DNA from: Chloroflexota bacterium
GTDB taxonomy: Bacteria > Chloroflexota > Anaerolineae > Anaerolineales > VGOW01
Direction: 5' to 3'
Assembly: GCA_016197225.1 (NCBI GenBank)
Contig: JACPWC010000080.1
Location: forward strand, 20,551-84,550
DNA: 64,000 bases
In this document: piece after piece, positions 25,766 to 34,735 of the stretch
How positions within the stretch are numbered: position 1 is the stretch's first letter
Layout of the letters: each line of letters starts with the position of its first letter
The notes under the pieces: generated by a model
The model's database searches: none
What the model saw: only the letters and a program-made list of their open reading frames with translations
What the model was told of the DNA's origin: nothing
Made by a program: the position numbers and the translations under genes

Positions 25766-26734
25766 TTAGACACAACGTTTAGCGTGAGAGAGTAGAAGTT
25801 CTGGATCAGGCGAAAACCTCTTTGGCAGGATCAACTGTCTGCCTTCAAAACTTATTAACCAATCGAACGTTGCGTTGGAGTTCTTGTCTGCTTCTTTTAG
25901 CCTTTTCGTAAATCGGACACGAAGATCGGAATCTATCCACATCAGGTGTCTATCAAAAGCTCGATCATGAAGGGCATTTAGACAAAGACCATTTCTTGGA
26001 TTGAGTCGGTTTCTTGCGTCTTCTGACCAAGGGGCGATGTGACTGGCTACGAGCAACTCGTGCAAGGATAATCCAGTAATACAACATTGGTAGTTATAAG
26101 CGGAAAGAATTCGGCGGCGAAAAAAGCTCTGGTTGACGCGAACACGAAGCAAAGTTTCGCGTTCGCGGCCCTCACCTGGCAACTCATCTTCATTAATATC
26201 TTCAACTCGCTCGATAGGCTTATTGAGGCGCTGTGCAAGTAGGCGCGCACTTTCGTAGGCTAAAGCCTCGGGTTGGGCAACAAATTCTGTCCAAATTTCA
26301 TCCTCGCCTTTCGCGCCGTGGGTGAGTCCCTGTATCCCTCGAGCCTGAAGCGCAGGATCATGCCTTGCAAGATTGCCAAGCTTATTTGAAACAGATCCAG
26401 CTTTCCGACCTAAAAGCGCGGCTAGCTCTATCACTTTTGGATTGCGCATGTGCATCGTTCCAAAGGGGATTTGATTGTAAAGATGGAAAGCAATAATGTG
26501 TTCTTCGCGCGTCCAATTTTCTCCGTCATGCTCTACTGGAATTTCCAGACCAGATTGTCCACTTTGGCACTTCGGGCATTTATATTCTCGCGCGCGCGTG
26601 CTATCACATCCGTAGATAAAGTTACAATGTCGGCATTTGAGAATCCAAACACGCGAGTTTATACTCGGCCCTTTGGTCTCAGTTTGACGAAGCAATTCCT
26701 GGTTGTTCTGGTTGATATCTCCTGAATTATTCAT
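25766..26734 (-). CDS. HNH endonuclease with N-terminal zinc ribbon
   Basis: 322 residues from ATG 26734. N-terminal zinc ribbon CRHCNFIYGC...YKCPKCQ (about residues 33-60), a middle helical part with GRKAGSVSNKLGNLARHDP, and a C-terminal HNH_2-type nuclease domain: CCITGLSLHELLVASHIAPW, then NGLCLNALHDRAFDRH. Base composition is clearly AT-richer than the flanking rarA and sufE genes, suggesting transfer. Such proteins occur as restriction-type or stand-alone defence nucleases; no methyltransferase is nearby. A longer start at 26815 would overlap the upstream small gene and lacks support. Confidence 0.8.
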   Translation of the reverse strand: MNNSGDINQNNQELLRQTETKGPSINSRVWILKCRHCNFIYGCDSTRAREYKCPKCQSGQSGLEIPVEHDGENWTREEHIIAFHLYNQIPFGTMHMRNPKVIELAALLGRKAGSVSNKLGNLARHDPALQARGIQGLTHGAKGEDEIWTEFVAQPEALAYESARLLAQRLNKPIERVEDINEDELPGEGRERETLLRVRVNQSFFRRRILSAYNYQCCITGLSLHELLVASHIAPWSEDARNRLNPRNGLCLNALHDRAFDRHLMWIDSDLRVRFTKRLKEADKNSNATFDWLISFEGRQLILPKRFSPDPELLLSHAKRCV

Positions 26735-26760
26735 AACTCTGACCAAAAAGAAATACAGTA

Positions 26761-26961
26761 TCAGGTTTTCCTCTCGCGCTTTTTTTCTTCTATCAACGCC
26801 TTGAGCAACCCCCACCCCTTATATTTGCCCCGCAGGCTATGAATAAAGTCGTGGGTGACGGGCGTCAGGACGATGCGCCCGCCCTGCTCACCAATCTCTA
26901 TTTGTTTCCGCGTTTCTTTTTTGACGGCTGATGTCCGCCTCACGTCAGTTGTTCTCGCCAT
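26761..26961 (-). CDS. Small AbrB/MazE-like DNA-binding protein
   Basis: A 66-residue protein with the swapped-hairpin pattern QIEIGEQGGRIVLTPVTHDF followed by a helix LLKALIEEKKRERKT, as in SpoVT/AbrB-type antitoxins. Its ATG lies 17 bases inside the 3' end of sufE in another frame, so its translation may be coupled to sufE. No PIN or MazF toxin gene follows; the next gene is the HNH nuclease. It may be an orphan antitoxin or a regulator of the nuclease. The fold assignment rests on pattern only. Confidence 0.6.
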   Translation of the reverse strand: MARTTDVRRTSAVKKETRKQIEIGEQGGRIVLTPVTHDFIHSLRGKYKGWGLLKALIEEKKRERKT

Positions 26962-27397
26962 TCAACTCCCTCTTCGCCAACCTCTTGATATAAGCCAGTA
27001 TCGCCCTCATCCCGTTCAACCGCTGGCCGCTCAACACCTCCTGCAAGCCCATCGCATAGTAAAAGTCGCCGGGGATGGCCAGGATTTCTTCGGGCGTCGA
27101 GCCGTCCACTCCTTCGCTGAGCAGGGCGGCGTAGCCGCGCACCGAGGGCGACTCTTCGGGCACGTCGAAGTAAAACTTCATTTGGTTGTCGGTCGTCTCG
27201 GCGTGGACGAAGACGGGCGTCATGCACTCGTGCACTTGCTCGAACTGCTCGCGGTGGCCCTGTAACGAGGCCGGCAGGGGCGGCATGCGCTGCGAGTAGT
27301 CGAACAGCAAGTCCAGTTTTTCGCGGCCTTCGCAGAGGTTGAAGTCTTCGACGATCTCTTTCAGGCGCGGCGGAAGGGGAGAGGGTGTGTCAGTCAT
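26945..27397 (-). CDS. sufE: SufE-like sulfur acceptor
   Basis: 150 residues. SufE accepts persulfide sulfur from the cysteine desulfurase SufS for Fe-S cluster assembly. Features: PPRLKEIVEDF, FDYSQRMPPLP, the sulfur-accepting Cys in VHECMTPVFVHAE (SufE usually has GCxSxVW here), then FYFDVPEESPSVRGYAALL and C-terminal LNGMRAILAYIKR. Length is normal. No suf operon genes are next to it, so it is a detached copy. Confidence 0.87.
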   Translation of the reverse strand: MTDTPSPLPPRLKEIVEDFNLCEGREKLDLLFDYSQRMPPLPASLQGHREQFEQVHECMTPVFVHAETTDNQMKFYFDVPEESPSVRGYAALLSEGVDGSTPEEILAIPGDFYYAMGLQEVLSGQRLNGMRAILAYIKRLAKRELNGENN

Positions 27398-27451
27398 GGC
27401 AACTTCATTTTACCCGAAAGGCTCTACCGGGTTGGCGCGAAAAGAAATTTT

Positions 27452-27506
27452 GGACGCGGATAAACGCGGATTTTTTATCAGCGAAAATCTGTGTTCATCC
27501 GCGTCC
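27452..27506. repeat. Intergenic palindromic repeat, GGACGCGGAT ends
   Basis: GGACGCGGAT (27452-27461) and ATCCGCGTCC (27497-27506) are a perfect 10-base terminal inverted repeat, with a second ACGCGGAT inside. It occupies the gap between sufE and the HD-GYP gene. Confidence 0.75.
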
Positions 27507-27549
27507 TTATAAACCTCAAACGGCTTCAACATTTTGCCGGCATGCTTCC

Positions 27550-29274
27550 TCAACGCGCTACCAGCTTCAAGAAAGCTTCCACCACTTGCGGGTCGAAGTG
27601 CGTCCCGGCCCCGGCCCTAAGCTCGGCGTACACCTTTTCTTCCGGCCAACCCTTGCGATAAGGCCGGTCAGAACGAAGCGCATCCCACACATCCGCCACG
27701 GCGAAAATGCGGGCCGCCAACGGAATTTGCTCGCCCTTGAGTCCACGCGGGTAGCCGGAGCCGTCCCAGTGCTCGTGATGGCAGTAGGGAATGTCGAGCG
27801 CCGGGCGCAGAAACGTGATCGGCGAAAGGATGTTGTAGGCGTACATCGGGTGGCGGCGCATCTCCACCCACTCCTCGACGCTCAAGTCGCCGGCTTTGAG
27901 CAGAACCGCGTCACGAATGCCCATCTTGCCAATGTCGTGCAGAAGCGCGCCGCGGCGAATGTGCAGAAGCATCGTCGCGTCGTGAATGCCCATCGCCTGA
28001 GCCAGACGCAACGTCATCTCGGTCACCCGGCGGCTGTGCCCTTCCGTCTCCCGATCTTTCAAGTCGAGAAAGTTCGACCAGCCCTCCAGAGTCGAATCGT
28101 AAGCCAGGGCCAGTTCATTGGCGTTGCGCTCGGCCTCGGCCAGCAGGCGCGCGTTCTCCAGCGCGGCGGCGGCCTGGTTGACAAAGCTCTGCAAAAACTG
28201 CACCCGCTCCGGCGTAAAGAAGCCGGCCTGATCGCTGTAAAGATTCAAAACGCCAAATGGCCGGTCGCGGTTGATCAAGGGGAAAGCGGCGCTTGTTTGG
28301 AAGCCTTGAACCAGCGCCGTCCGCCACAACATAGTTTCCACCTCGTTGTTCAAATCGGCGATGACCACCGGGAAGCCGTTTCGGATGGCCCGGCCACTGG
28401 GGCCTTGCCCCTGCGGCGAGTCATCCCAGCGGACGTTGATCTGGCTTGGGTGGCGGACGTGTTCGGGGAAATGGGCCAGTGAGCGCACCCGGCCATCCGG
28501 CTCGGCCCGGCCCAGCCAGGCCAACTGCACGTTGAAGGCATTGACGCAAGTGCGGACGACATCTTCGGCCAGCTCTTGCAAATTGAGTCCCAGGGTGAGC
28601 TTCTGGGCGCTGGAATACAAGGCCACCAGGTTTTCCATGCGGTGCAAACTGTCCGAATACAAACGGGCGTTGGCAACGGCCTGCGCCGCCTGGGTGGCCA
28701 GGCTCTGCAAGAGCGACATCTCTTCGGCAGTGAAGTAACGTTGCTGGCCGAGCGTCAACACATCCAGCGTGCCAATCAGCTGACTGCCCCGGAGCATGAC
28801 GGCCGCCATTACCGTGCGCACGTTCAACGATTTATACAGGCCGTTTTCCGGCATGTTGGTGTGCGCCTGAGCGTCGGGCAGGACGAACAATGATTCGCGG
28901 CGTTGAAGGAGTTGATCGTAAAGCGAGCGCGGCGCGGGCGCCGTCCGCCGGTAAATTTCCGGCGCAAGGCCAAAGGCGGCCACATAAACCAGCCCGCCCT
29001 GTTTGTCGTCGGGCCGGCTCACCGCCGCAACCGGCGTGTTCAAGGCGCGGGCTGTTTCTTCGACAACGGCTTCGAGGAGGATGTTCAGATCGAGCAATGA
29101 ACTGAGGCGGGCCGTGACCCGGGCCAGTGTTTCAAAGTGGGCCGCCGCCTGCCGCGTGCGGGCCTCCGCCTGTCGGCGTTCAGCGATCTCCCGCCTGATC
29201 TTTCTCGAGCCAAAGAGAGAGAGGGCGCTGAACGCAAAGGCCAGAATCAAAAGAGCGTAAACGAGTTGATCCAT
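27550..29274 (-). CDS. GAF-GAF-HD-GYP cyclic-di-GMP phosphodiesterase
   Basis: 574 residues. One N-terminal membrane segment (LVYALLILAFAFSALSLFG), then two GAF sensor domains (about 45-185 and 205-365), then HD-GYP (about 395-570) with HSRRVTEMTLRLAQAMG, LLHDIGKMGIRDAVLLK, HHEHWDGSGYPRGL and FAVADVWDALRSDRPYR. The HD and GYP residues needed for metal binding and c-di-GMP hydrolysis are present. Monocistronic by its neighbours. The GAF ligands are unknown. Confidence 0.92.
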   Translation of the reverse strand: MDQLVYALLILAFAFSALSLFGSRKIRREIAERRQAEARTRQAAAHFETLARVTARLSSLLDLNILLEAVVEETARALNTPVAAVSRPDDKQGGLVYVAAFGLAPEIYRRTAPAPRSLYDQLLQRRESLFVLPDAQAHTNMPENGLYKSLNVRTVMAAVMLRGSQLIGTLDVLTLGQQRYFTAEEMSLLQSLATQAAQAVANARLYSDSLHRMENLVALYSSAQKLTLGLNLQELAEDVVRTCVNAFNVQLAWLGRAEPDGRVRSLAHFPEHVRHPSQINVRWDDSPQGQGPSGRAIRNGFPVVIADLNNEVETMLWRTALVQGFQTSAAFPLINRDRPFGVLNLYSDQAGFFTPERVQFLQSFVNQAAAALENARLLAEAERNANELALAYDSTLEGWSNFLDLKDRETEGHSRRVTEMTLRLAQAMGIHDATMLLHIRRGALLHDIGKMGIRDAVLLKAGDLSVEEWVEMRRHPMYAYNILSPITFLRPALDIPYCHHEHWDGSGYPRGLKGEQIPLAARIFAVADVWDALRSDRPYRKGWPEEKVYAELRAGAGTHFDPQVVEAFLKLVAR

Positions 29275-29424
29275 CTAATCAATTTTGTCCCATGCAAAAA
29301 TGGAAGCCGTGCCGAGGGGCGGGCGAGACTAATTATAGGCCATGAAGCTTTTCGCCGCCGAGACACTCTAATTTAGCAACGACATGCTATCATTGTTCCA
29401 TCTTTAGCCTCTCCCGGAGATTTC

Positions 29425-30372
29425 ATGTTTCAAGTCCAACCCTTTGCAGAAAGAATAGTCGCTAACATTGAAAAAGTCATCGTCGGCAAGCGCGAGGCGG
29501 TAGAGCAGGCCGTCATCAGCCTGCTCTCGCAAGGCCACCTGCTCATCGAAGACGTGCCGGGCGTGGGCAAGACCATGCTGGCCCGGAGCCTGGCCCGCTC
29601 GTTGGGTTGTTCCTTCAACCGCATTCAGTTCACGCCCGACATGCTCCCCAGCGACGTGACCGGCGTGTCCATGTTCAACCAGGTCTCGCGCCAGTTCGAG
29701 TTCCGCCCCGGCCCGGTGATGGCCCAGATCGTGCTGGCCGATGAAATTAATCGCGCCACGCCCAAGACCCAATCCGCTTTGTTGGAGGCGATGGAAGAAC
29801 ATCAAATCTCGGTGGACGGCGTCACCCACGCCCTGCCTCAGCCCTTCATGGTGCTCGCCACCCAAAACCCGATCGAACACGAAGGCACCTTCCCGCTTCC
29901 TGAGGCCCAACTAGATCGCTTCTTGCTTCGCATCCGGCTCGGCTACTCCGACATGGAAGACGAGATCAACATTCTGGAGCGCCAGCAGATTCGCCATCCC
30001 CTGCAAACGCTGGAGCAGGTGGTCTCGGCGGACGAACTGCGCCAGGCGCAGGAAGCAGTGCGGACGATTCATGTTTCTCCAGCCGTCAAGCGTTACATTG
30101 TCGAGATCACCAGCCGCACCCGGAAACACCCGGCGGTGTATTTGGGCGCCAGCCCGCGTGGCAGTCTCACCCTGCACCGGGCCGGGCAGGCGCGAGCGGC
30201 CATCGCAGGCCGCGACTACGTCCTGCCCGACGACGTGAAGGCCCTGGCCCTGCCCGCGCTGGCCCACCGCGTCATCCTCGGCCCCAGCGCCCGCCTCAAA
30301 GACATCACCGCCGAGGCCGTCGTGCAGGAAATTCTCAAACAACTGCCCGTGCCTGGCGCCGAGGCCAGGTAA
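29425..30372 (+). CDS. MoxR-family AAA+ ATPase
   Basis: 315 residues. Walker [17 protein letters not shown], Walker [24 protein letters not shown], sensor 1 [24 protein letters not shown], and the AAA lid with [22 protein letters not shown]. MoxR ATPases act as chaperones for partner proteins, often VWA/DUF58 proteins. The next two genes encode a DUF58 protein and a transglutaminase, the standard cluster of this family. A ribosome site (GGAG) lies upstream of the ATG. Confidence 0.95.
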   Translation: MFQVQPFAERIVANIEKVIVGKREAVEQAVISLLSQGHLLIEDVPGVGKTMLARSLARSLGCSFNRIQFTPDMLPSDVTGVSMFNQVSRQFEFRPGPVMAQIVLADEINRATPKTQSALLEAMEEHQISVDGVTHALPQPFMVLATQNPIEHEGTFPLPEAQLDRFLLRIRLGYSDMEDEINILERQQIRHPLQTLEQVVSADELRQAQEAVRTIHVSPAVKRYIVEITSRTRKHPAVYLGASPRGSLTLHRAGQARAAIAGRDYVLPDDVKALALPALAHRVILGPSARLKDITAEAVVQEILKQLPVPGAEAR

Positions 30373-30441
30373 AACACGAAGTCACCAAGACACGAAGACA
30401 CCAGGTTTTCTTTGTGCCTTTGTGCCCTGGTGTCTTCGTGT
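30373..30441. repeat. Intergenic palindromic repeat, CACGAAG family
   Basis: ACACGAAGACACCAGG (30390-30405) and CCTGGTGTCTTCGTGT (30426-30441) are a perfect 16-base inverted repeat, preceded by another ACACGAAG. It fills the space between the MoxR and DUF58 genes; same family as 36681-36742 and the ends of 61068-61560. Confidence 0.8.
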
Positions 30442-30458
30442 CAACGTTGCTATCAACA

Positions 30459-31754
30459 ATGAAACCTGATCTGCGCCTCAACAACCGTCTCCTGCCAATC
30501 CTCACTGGTTTGCTAATCGTGTTGCAATTGATCATGCCTTACAAAGGCTGGGTGATCCTGCTGGTGGTGCTGGGCGGCGCGTGGTTCATCTGCTGGCTGT
30601 GGGCGCTCCTGCTGGCGCGAGGCCTGACTCTCACCCGCGAGATGCGATTCGGCTGGGCACAGGTGGGCGACCGGCTCGAAGAACGATTCACCCTTATCAA
30701 CGACAGCGCCGCCCCCGCGCCCTGGGTCGAGATCACCGACCACTCCACCCTGCCCGGCTCGCGAGCCAGCCGGGTGACGGGCGTGGGCGGCAGAGATTCT
30801 CTGCGCTGGTATGTCGAAGCGGTGTGCAACCGGCGCGGGGTATACACCCTCGGCCCCACCACCCTGCGAACCGGCGACCCCTTTGGCATTTACACCGTCG
30901 CCCTGCAGAACCCGGCCACCAGCACCCTCATGATCATGCCGCCCATCGTCCCCCTGCCCGCCATCGAAGTCTCACCCGGTGGCCGCGCCGGCGAGGGCCG
31001 GCCTCGAGCCAACACTCTGGAACGAACGGTAAGCGCTTCGGGCGTGCGCGACTACTCGCCCGGCGACAGCCTTCATTCAATTCACTGGCCCACCTCGGCC
31101 CGGCGCGAGTCGCTTTTTGTCCGCCTCTTCGACAGCACCCCGGCCGGCGACTGGTGGATTTTTTTGGACATGGACTGGCGCGCTCAGGCCGGGCATGGCC
31201 TGGACTCAACCGACGAGCATGGCGTGATTTTGGCCGCCTCGCTCGCCGACCGGGGGCTGGCCGCCGGTAAGGCCGTCGGGCTGGTGGCCCACAGCGATCA
31301 ACTGTTGTGGTTGCCGCCTCAAGCGGGCGAGGGCCAACGCTGGGAAATTTTGCGGGCGCTGGCGCTGGTGGCGCGTGGCCCGCAACCGCTCTCCGAACTG
31401 CTGGCGCGGGCGCGGCCCTCCTTCCGCCAACTCGCCAGCGTCATCATCATCACCCCGGCAATTGACGGAAGCTGGATCGAATCCATCCTGCCGCTCCTGC
31501 AACGTGGCGTGGCCCCGACGGTGTTGCTCATGGACACGATCTCGTTCGGCAAGCGGACGAGCCGGGAGCAACTCGAGGCCACGACGACGACCCTCGCCGA
31601 GCTTGGCGTTGCTCACTACCTCATCACCCGCGATCTGCTCGACCAGCCCGAACTGCGTCCCGGCACACAAGGACAATGGGATTGGCAAGTGTCGCCGCAC
31701 GGCAAGGCCATGCCTCGCACGCGCCGCGACCTGACCTGGAAGGTGCTGTCGTGA
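30459..31754 (+). CDS. DUF58 domain protein, membrane anchored
   Basis: 431 residues from ATG 30459 (MKPDLRLNNR); an upstream in-frame ATG lies in the palindromic repeat and was rejected. Two close N-terminal membrane segments (LLPILTGLLIVLQLIM and WVILLVVLGGAWFICWLWALL) precede a beta-rich region and the DUF58 motif SVSASGVRDYSPGDSLHSIHW-type stretch at about residues 190-210, continuing into a VWA-like fold (DWWIFLDMDWRAQ). DUF58 proteins are partners of MoxR ATPases. Its stop overlaps the next start (TGATG), implying translational coupling. Confidence 0.92.
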   Translation: MKPDLRLNNRLLPILTGLLIVLQLIMPYKGWVILLVVLGGAWFICWLWALLLARGLTLTREMRFGWAQVGDRLEERFTLINDSAAPAPWVEITDHSTLPGSRASRVTGVGGRDSLRWYVEAVCNRRGVYTLGPTTLRTGDPFGIYTVALQNPATSTLMIMPPIVPLPAIEVSPGGRAGEGRPRANTLERTVSASGVRDYSPGDSLHSIHWPTSARRESLFVRLFDSTPAGDWWIFLDMDWRAQAGHGLDSTDEHGVILAASLADRGLAAGKAVGLVAHSDQLLWLPPQAGEGQRWEILRALALVARGPQPLSELLARARPSFRQLASVIIITPAIDGSWIESILPLLQRGVAPTVLLMDTISFGKRTSREQLEATTTTLAELGVAHYLITRDLLDQPELRPGTQGQWDWQVSPHGKAMPRTRRDLTWKVLS

Positions 31755-34096
31755 TGGACACCATCTTTCGCTTTCTGCGTTGGGGCATCGGCAAAATTGG
31801 CCTGCGGCCTCTGCTGACCTTTCTGCTTCTGTTTTTCGCCTTGCGCGGCGTGGCCGTCGGCCTCTCGGAAGTGACTCGCGGCCTGGACGCCAACCTGGCC
31901 GTCACTGTTGCTTTCGTGGCCATGATCTTCGCCTGGTTATTAGCCCGGCTCACGGTGCGCGGCTGGCTAGCCTGGCTGGCCCTCATTGTCGTCGGTATCT
32001 TCTTCTTGATCGTTCGCGTGGGCCAGTTGGGCGACGAACTGCTGAACGTGATCGGGGCCGTGCCGCCGCTCGTCGTCGGCCTCTTTCGTTGGCGTATAGC
32101 TGGCCCGCCCGATCTAAATCCCCTGCTCATCGCCATCATCGAGACTTTAATCGGCATTGGCGCTCTGCTGGGACGACTCGCAGAATGGGCCGTGGCCGTC
32201 TCGCGTGGGCAATCGGCGTTCGACCCGGTGTCGGCGGCCCTGATGTGGAGCGCCATGTTGTGGCTGGCCTCGGCCTGGGCGGGCTGGGCAGTGCGCCGTC
32301 TCGCGCAACCCATTCAAGGATTGATTCCGGCCATTGCCCTCTTCGCCGTCGTTCGCTATTACGCCGGCGCAAACCCCAACGCCATGCTGGTTCCGGTGGG
32401 CGTTGCCCTGTTGCTGGCCGCCCTGACTCAGTATAGCGCCCGCCTGACTCACTGGCGGGTTGACGGTTTCGACTTCCCCGAAGACCTGTGGCAGGACATC
32501 GCCAGGGCGGCCATCCCGTTGACTCTGTTTTTGGTGCTGGCCGCCTGGTTCCTGCCCTCGATCTCGATTCGCGACGCCGTCCGCTCGTTTCAAAAACTGT
32601 TCGAGTCGCAAACCGAAGCGACGAACGACACCAACCCCATTCCCGACTCGCTGGGGTTGAACCGCCAAACCGGCCCCAACCCGGCCTCGCCCCTCGACTT
32701 CATTCGCGCTCCCGGCCTGCCGCGCAGTCACCTGCTCACCGCCGGCCAGGAACTGGAGCGCGAACTGGCCCTGCTGGTCACCGTGCGCGGCCTGCCCGCG
32801 AACGAACCGCCGCCACGCCTCTACTGGCGCAGTGTGACATACGATCAGTACACCGGGCGCGGCTGGCAAACCAGCGGCACGCAAACGATAGAGTACGCGG
32901 CGAATGAATCGCCCATCGCGGCCAACCCCGGCCACCGGCTGATTGATCAAGAGGTGAGAGTCGTCGGCGATCAGGCCGGCTTGCTGTTTGCCGCCGGCAC
33001 GCTTCTCACCACCGATCAAGATTACAGCATCGCTTGGCGCTCGGAGGACGATTATTTTGGCGCCAACGTCAGCCTCGAAGCGACAACCTACCGCGCCCTT
33101 TCGATGACGCCCGTTTACAGCGAAGAGCAATTGCGAAGCGCCGGATCGAATTATCCGCAGTGGGTGATTGATCATTACCTGAGTTTGCCCGACGAGATTC
33201 CGCCGCGCGTCCTCGACCTGGCTCGCGACCTCACCGCCACCGAACGCACGCCCTACGACCGCGCCCGGGCCATCGAAAAATATCTTCGCGCTTACACCTA
33301 CACCCTCGACATCGCCGCCCCGCCCGCCGACCGCGACGTGGCCGACTACTTCCTTTTTGATCTCAAGCGCGGCTACTGCGATTACTATGCCACTTCAATG
33401 GTCGTGCTGGCCCGCGCCGCCGGCCTCCCGGCCCGGCTCGTCATTGGCTACGTGAGCGGCGAGTACGACGAAGCCAACAACCGCTACATCGTCACCGAAG
33501 CCGACGCCCACTCGTGGGTCGAAGTGTATTTTCCAGACTACGGCTGGATCGAGTTTGAGCCGACCGGAGGCCGGGCTGAACTGGAGCGACCTTCGGAAGC
33601 GACCGTCGCCGCCTTTGCCGAACTGCAACTCACACCTCAGCCCGAACCGGCCCAACAGGTGAGGCCGACTCCACAGGGATGGTTGATTCTGTTCACGAGC
33701 GTTGGGGTGTTGATCGGGCTGGGCGTTATCTGGGCCGCCACCGAAGGCTGGCGGCTCAACCGTCTGTCGCCGGTTGCGGCGACGACGATCATTTACGAGC
33801 GCCTGCGCCGCTTCGCAAAACGTCTGGCCGTCTCTCCTGAAACGGGCGACACCGCCGACGAATTTGCCGACTCGTTCATCAATCGCCTGGCCGTGCTGGC
33901 CGAGAACCCGCGCTGGCGCGAGTCGCTGGCCGAGGCCGCCAAAGACTCGGATTGGCTGATTGAGTTATATAAGCGAGCCAGCTACAGCCCGCACCCGCCG
34001 GGCGCAGCCGAGCGCGCTCGCGCTGTGCAAACCTGGTTCAAGCTTCGTTGGCGGCTGTGGGTCGTGTGGGCCTTGCACCCAGCCCGGGCAACGTAG
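31754..34096 (+). CDS. Membrane transglutaminase-like protein (DUF3488/DUF4129 type)
   Basis: 780 residues from ATG 31754. Six or more N-terminal membrane segments (about 10-210), an extracytoplasmic transglutaminase-core domain with Cys in RGYCDYYATSMVVLARAAG, His in EADAHSWVEVYFPDYGW and Asp/Glu region IEFEPTGGR, then another membrane segment (LILFTSVGVLIGLGVIWA) and a C-terminal DUF4129-like cytoplasmic tail. It is the third gene of the MoxR-DUF58-transglutaminase cluster. It probably acts on cell-surface proteins as protease or crosslinker; the substrate is not known. Confidence 0.92.
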   Translation: MDTIFRFLRWGIGKIGLRPLLTFLLLFFALRGVAVGLSEVTRGLDANLAVTVAFVAMIFAWLLARLTVRGWLAWLALIVVGIFFLIVRVGQLGDELLNVIGAVPPLVVGLFRWRIAGPPDLNPLLIAIIETLIGIGALLGRLAEWAVAVSRGQSAFDPVSAALMWSAMLWLASAWAGWAVRRLAQPIQGLIPAIALFAVVRYYAGANPNAMLVPVGVALLLAALTQYSARLTHWRVDGFDFPEDLWQDIARAAIPLTLFLVLAAWFLPSISIRDAVRSFQKLFESQTEATNDTNPIPDSLGLNRQTGPNPASPLDFIRAPGLPRSHLLTAGQELERELALLVTVRGLPANEPPPRLYWRSVTYDQYTGRGWQTSGTQTIEYAANESPIAANPGHRLIDQEVRVVGDQAGLLFAAGTLLTTDQDYSIAWRSEDDYFGANVSLEATTYRALSMTPVYSEEQLRSAGSNYPQWVIDHYLSLPDEIPPRVLDLARDLTATERTPYDRARAIEKYLRAYTYTLDIAAPPADRDVADYFLFDLKRGYCDYYATSMVVLARAAGLPARLVIGYVSGEYDEANNRYIVTEADAHSWVEVYFPDYGWIEFEPTGGRAELERPSEATVAAFAELQLTPQPEPAQQVRPTPQGWLILFTSVGVLIGLGVIWAATEGWRLNRLSPVAATTIIYERLRRFAKRLAVSPETGDTADEFADSFINRLAVLAENPRWRESLAEAAKDSDWLIELYKRASYSPHPPGAAERARAVQTWFKLRWRLWVVWALHPARAT

Positions 34097-34229
34097 TATG
34101 CACTCAAAGGTTGATGCTGTTGGCGAATTCCTCTTGAGGAGCCAGCACCCCAGGTGCGCCCGCCAGGAATTGGCTGACACGTTTTGCGCGCACCCACAGA
34201 TGAATTGAACAAATCTGCAGATTAATTCT

Positions 34230-34259
34230 TTGACAAGTCCTAACACCGGGCGCTATAAT
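34230..34259 (+). promoter_or_regulatory. Consensus sigma-70 promoter for the FMN riboswitch leader
   Basis: TTGACA (34230-34235) and TATAAT (34254-34259) are both perfect consensus boxes, 18 bases apart. Transcription should start near 34266, about ten bases before the riboswitch. Confidence 0.88.
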
Positions 34260-34276
34260 CAGATCAACTAAATATA

Positions 34277-34597
34277 TACCTTCGGGGCAGGGTGCAGGAA
34301 GAGACATTCCTAACTCCCGATCGGCGGTAAGTCGGCCACAGGGTGTTCGGGCCAAACATCGAACATCATCACGACAAGCCCGCGAGCCGAGAGGCAATCC
34401 GATTGCGAGGAACAAGCAATCGTGGTTGCCCGGAAGCACGATCCGGTTAGAATCCGGAGCCGACAGTAATTCGACCTGAAAAAGACTTGCCACGAATTAC
34501 GCGAATTTCCGCGAATTGAAAACTATGGTTTCATTCGTGATAATCCGTGAAATTCGTGGCTGAGACTCAGGGCGATCAGTCTGGATGAAAGAAGGGG
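34277..34597 (+). promoter_or_regulatory. FMN riboswitch (RFN element) with an inserted P6 loop
   Basis: Matches to the RFN consensus in order: CCTTCGGGGCAGGGTG (34279-34294), CCCGATCGGCGGTAAG, AGCCCGCGAGCC, GATCCGGTTAGAATCCGG, AGCCGACAGT and finally CAGTCTGGATGAAAGAAGG (34577-34595). P1 pairs CCTTC 34279-34283 with GAAGG 34591-34595. P6 pairs CCGAC 34460-34464 with GTCTGG 34579-34584, leaving a loop of 114 bases instead of a few; that loop holds a palindromic repeat. It should turn off ribXY when FMN is abundant. Confidence 0.93.
34489..34560. repeat. Palindromic repeat inside the riboswitch P6 loop
   Basis: GCCACGAATT (34489-34498) and AATTCGTGGC (34551-34560) are a perfect 10-base terminal inverted repeat with further imperfect pairing inside (CGCGAATT repeats). 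It looks like the other intergenic palindromes of the window and would fold as its own hairpin within the P6 loop. Confidence 0.8.
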
Positions 34598-34603
34598 CAA
34601 AAC

Positions 34604-34623
34604 GCCGCAGTGGCGCGGCTTTT
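34604..34623 (+). terminator. Small GC hairpin after the riboswitch
   Basis: GCCGC (34604-34608) pairs with GCGGC (34615-34619), flanked by AAAA on the left and TTTT on the right. It could be a weak terminator or part of the antitermination switch. Confidence 0.4.
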
Positions 34624-34636
34624 GCTATATGCGCGT

Positions 34637-34686
34637 CCCCGAAACTGCGGGTGGTCATTCAGGCCCGCCAGAATCGGGGTTTTTTT
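34637..34686 (+). terminator. Rho-independent terminator in the ribXY leader
   Basis: CCCCGA (34637-34642) pairs with TCGGGG (34674-34679), with inner stem GCGGG/CCCGC (34647-34651, 34664-34668), followed by seven T (34680-34686). It is the probable expression platform of the FMN riboswitch. Confidence 0.75.
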
Positions 34687-34735
34687 GCGCTCAGGCTAAC
34701 ATCTGATCAACTGGATCAGGTGTTTGGTTTGCTTT

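Noticed and set aside
26761..26961. Complete toxin-antitoxin module
   Set aside because: Only the antitoxin-like partner is present; no PIN, MazF or RelE-type frame adjoins it.
30373..30441. CRISPR array made of the CACGAAG words
   Set aside because: Words are degenerate, arranged as an inverted pair, and lack regular spacers; no cas genes are present.
32147..33175. 342-codon minus-strand frame within the transglutaminase gene
   Set aside because: Composition and lack of motifs mark it as antisense to a well-supported membrane protein.
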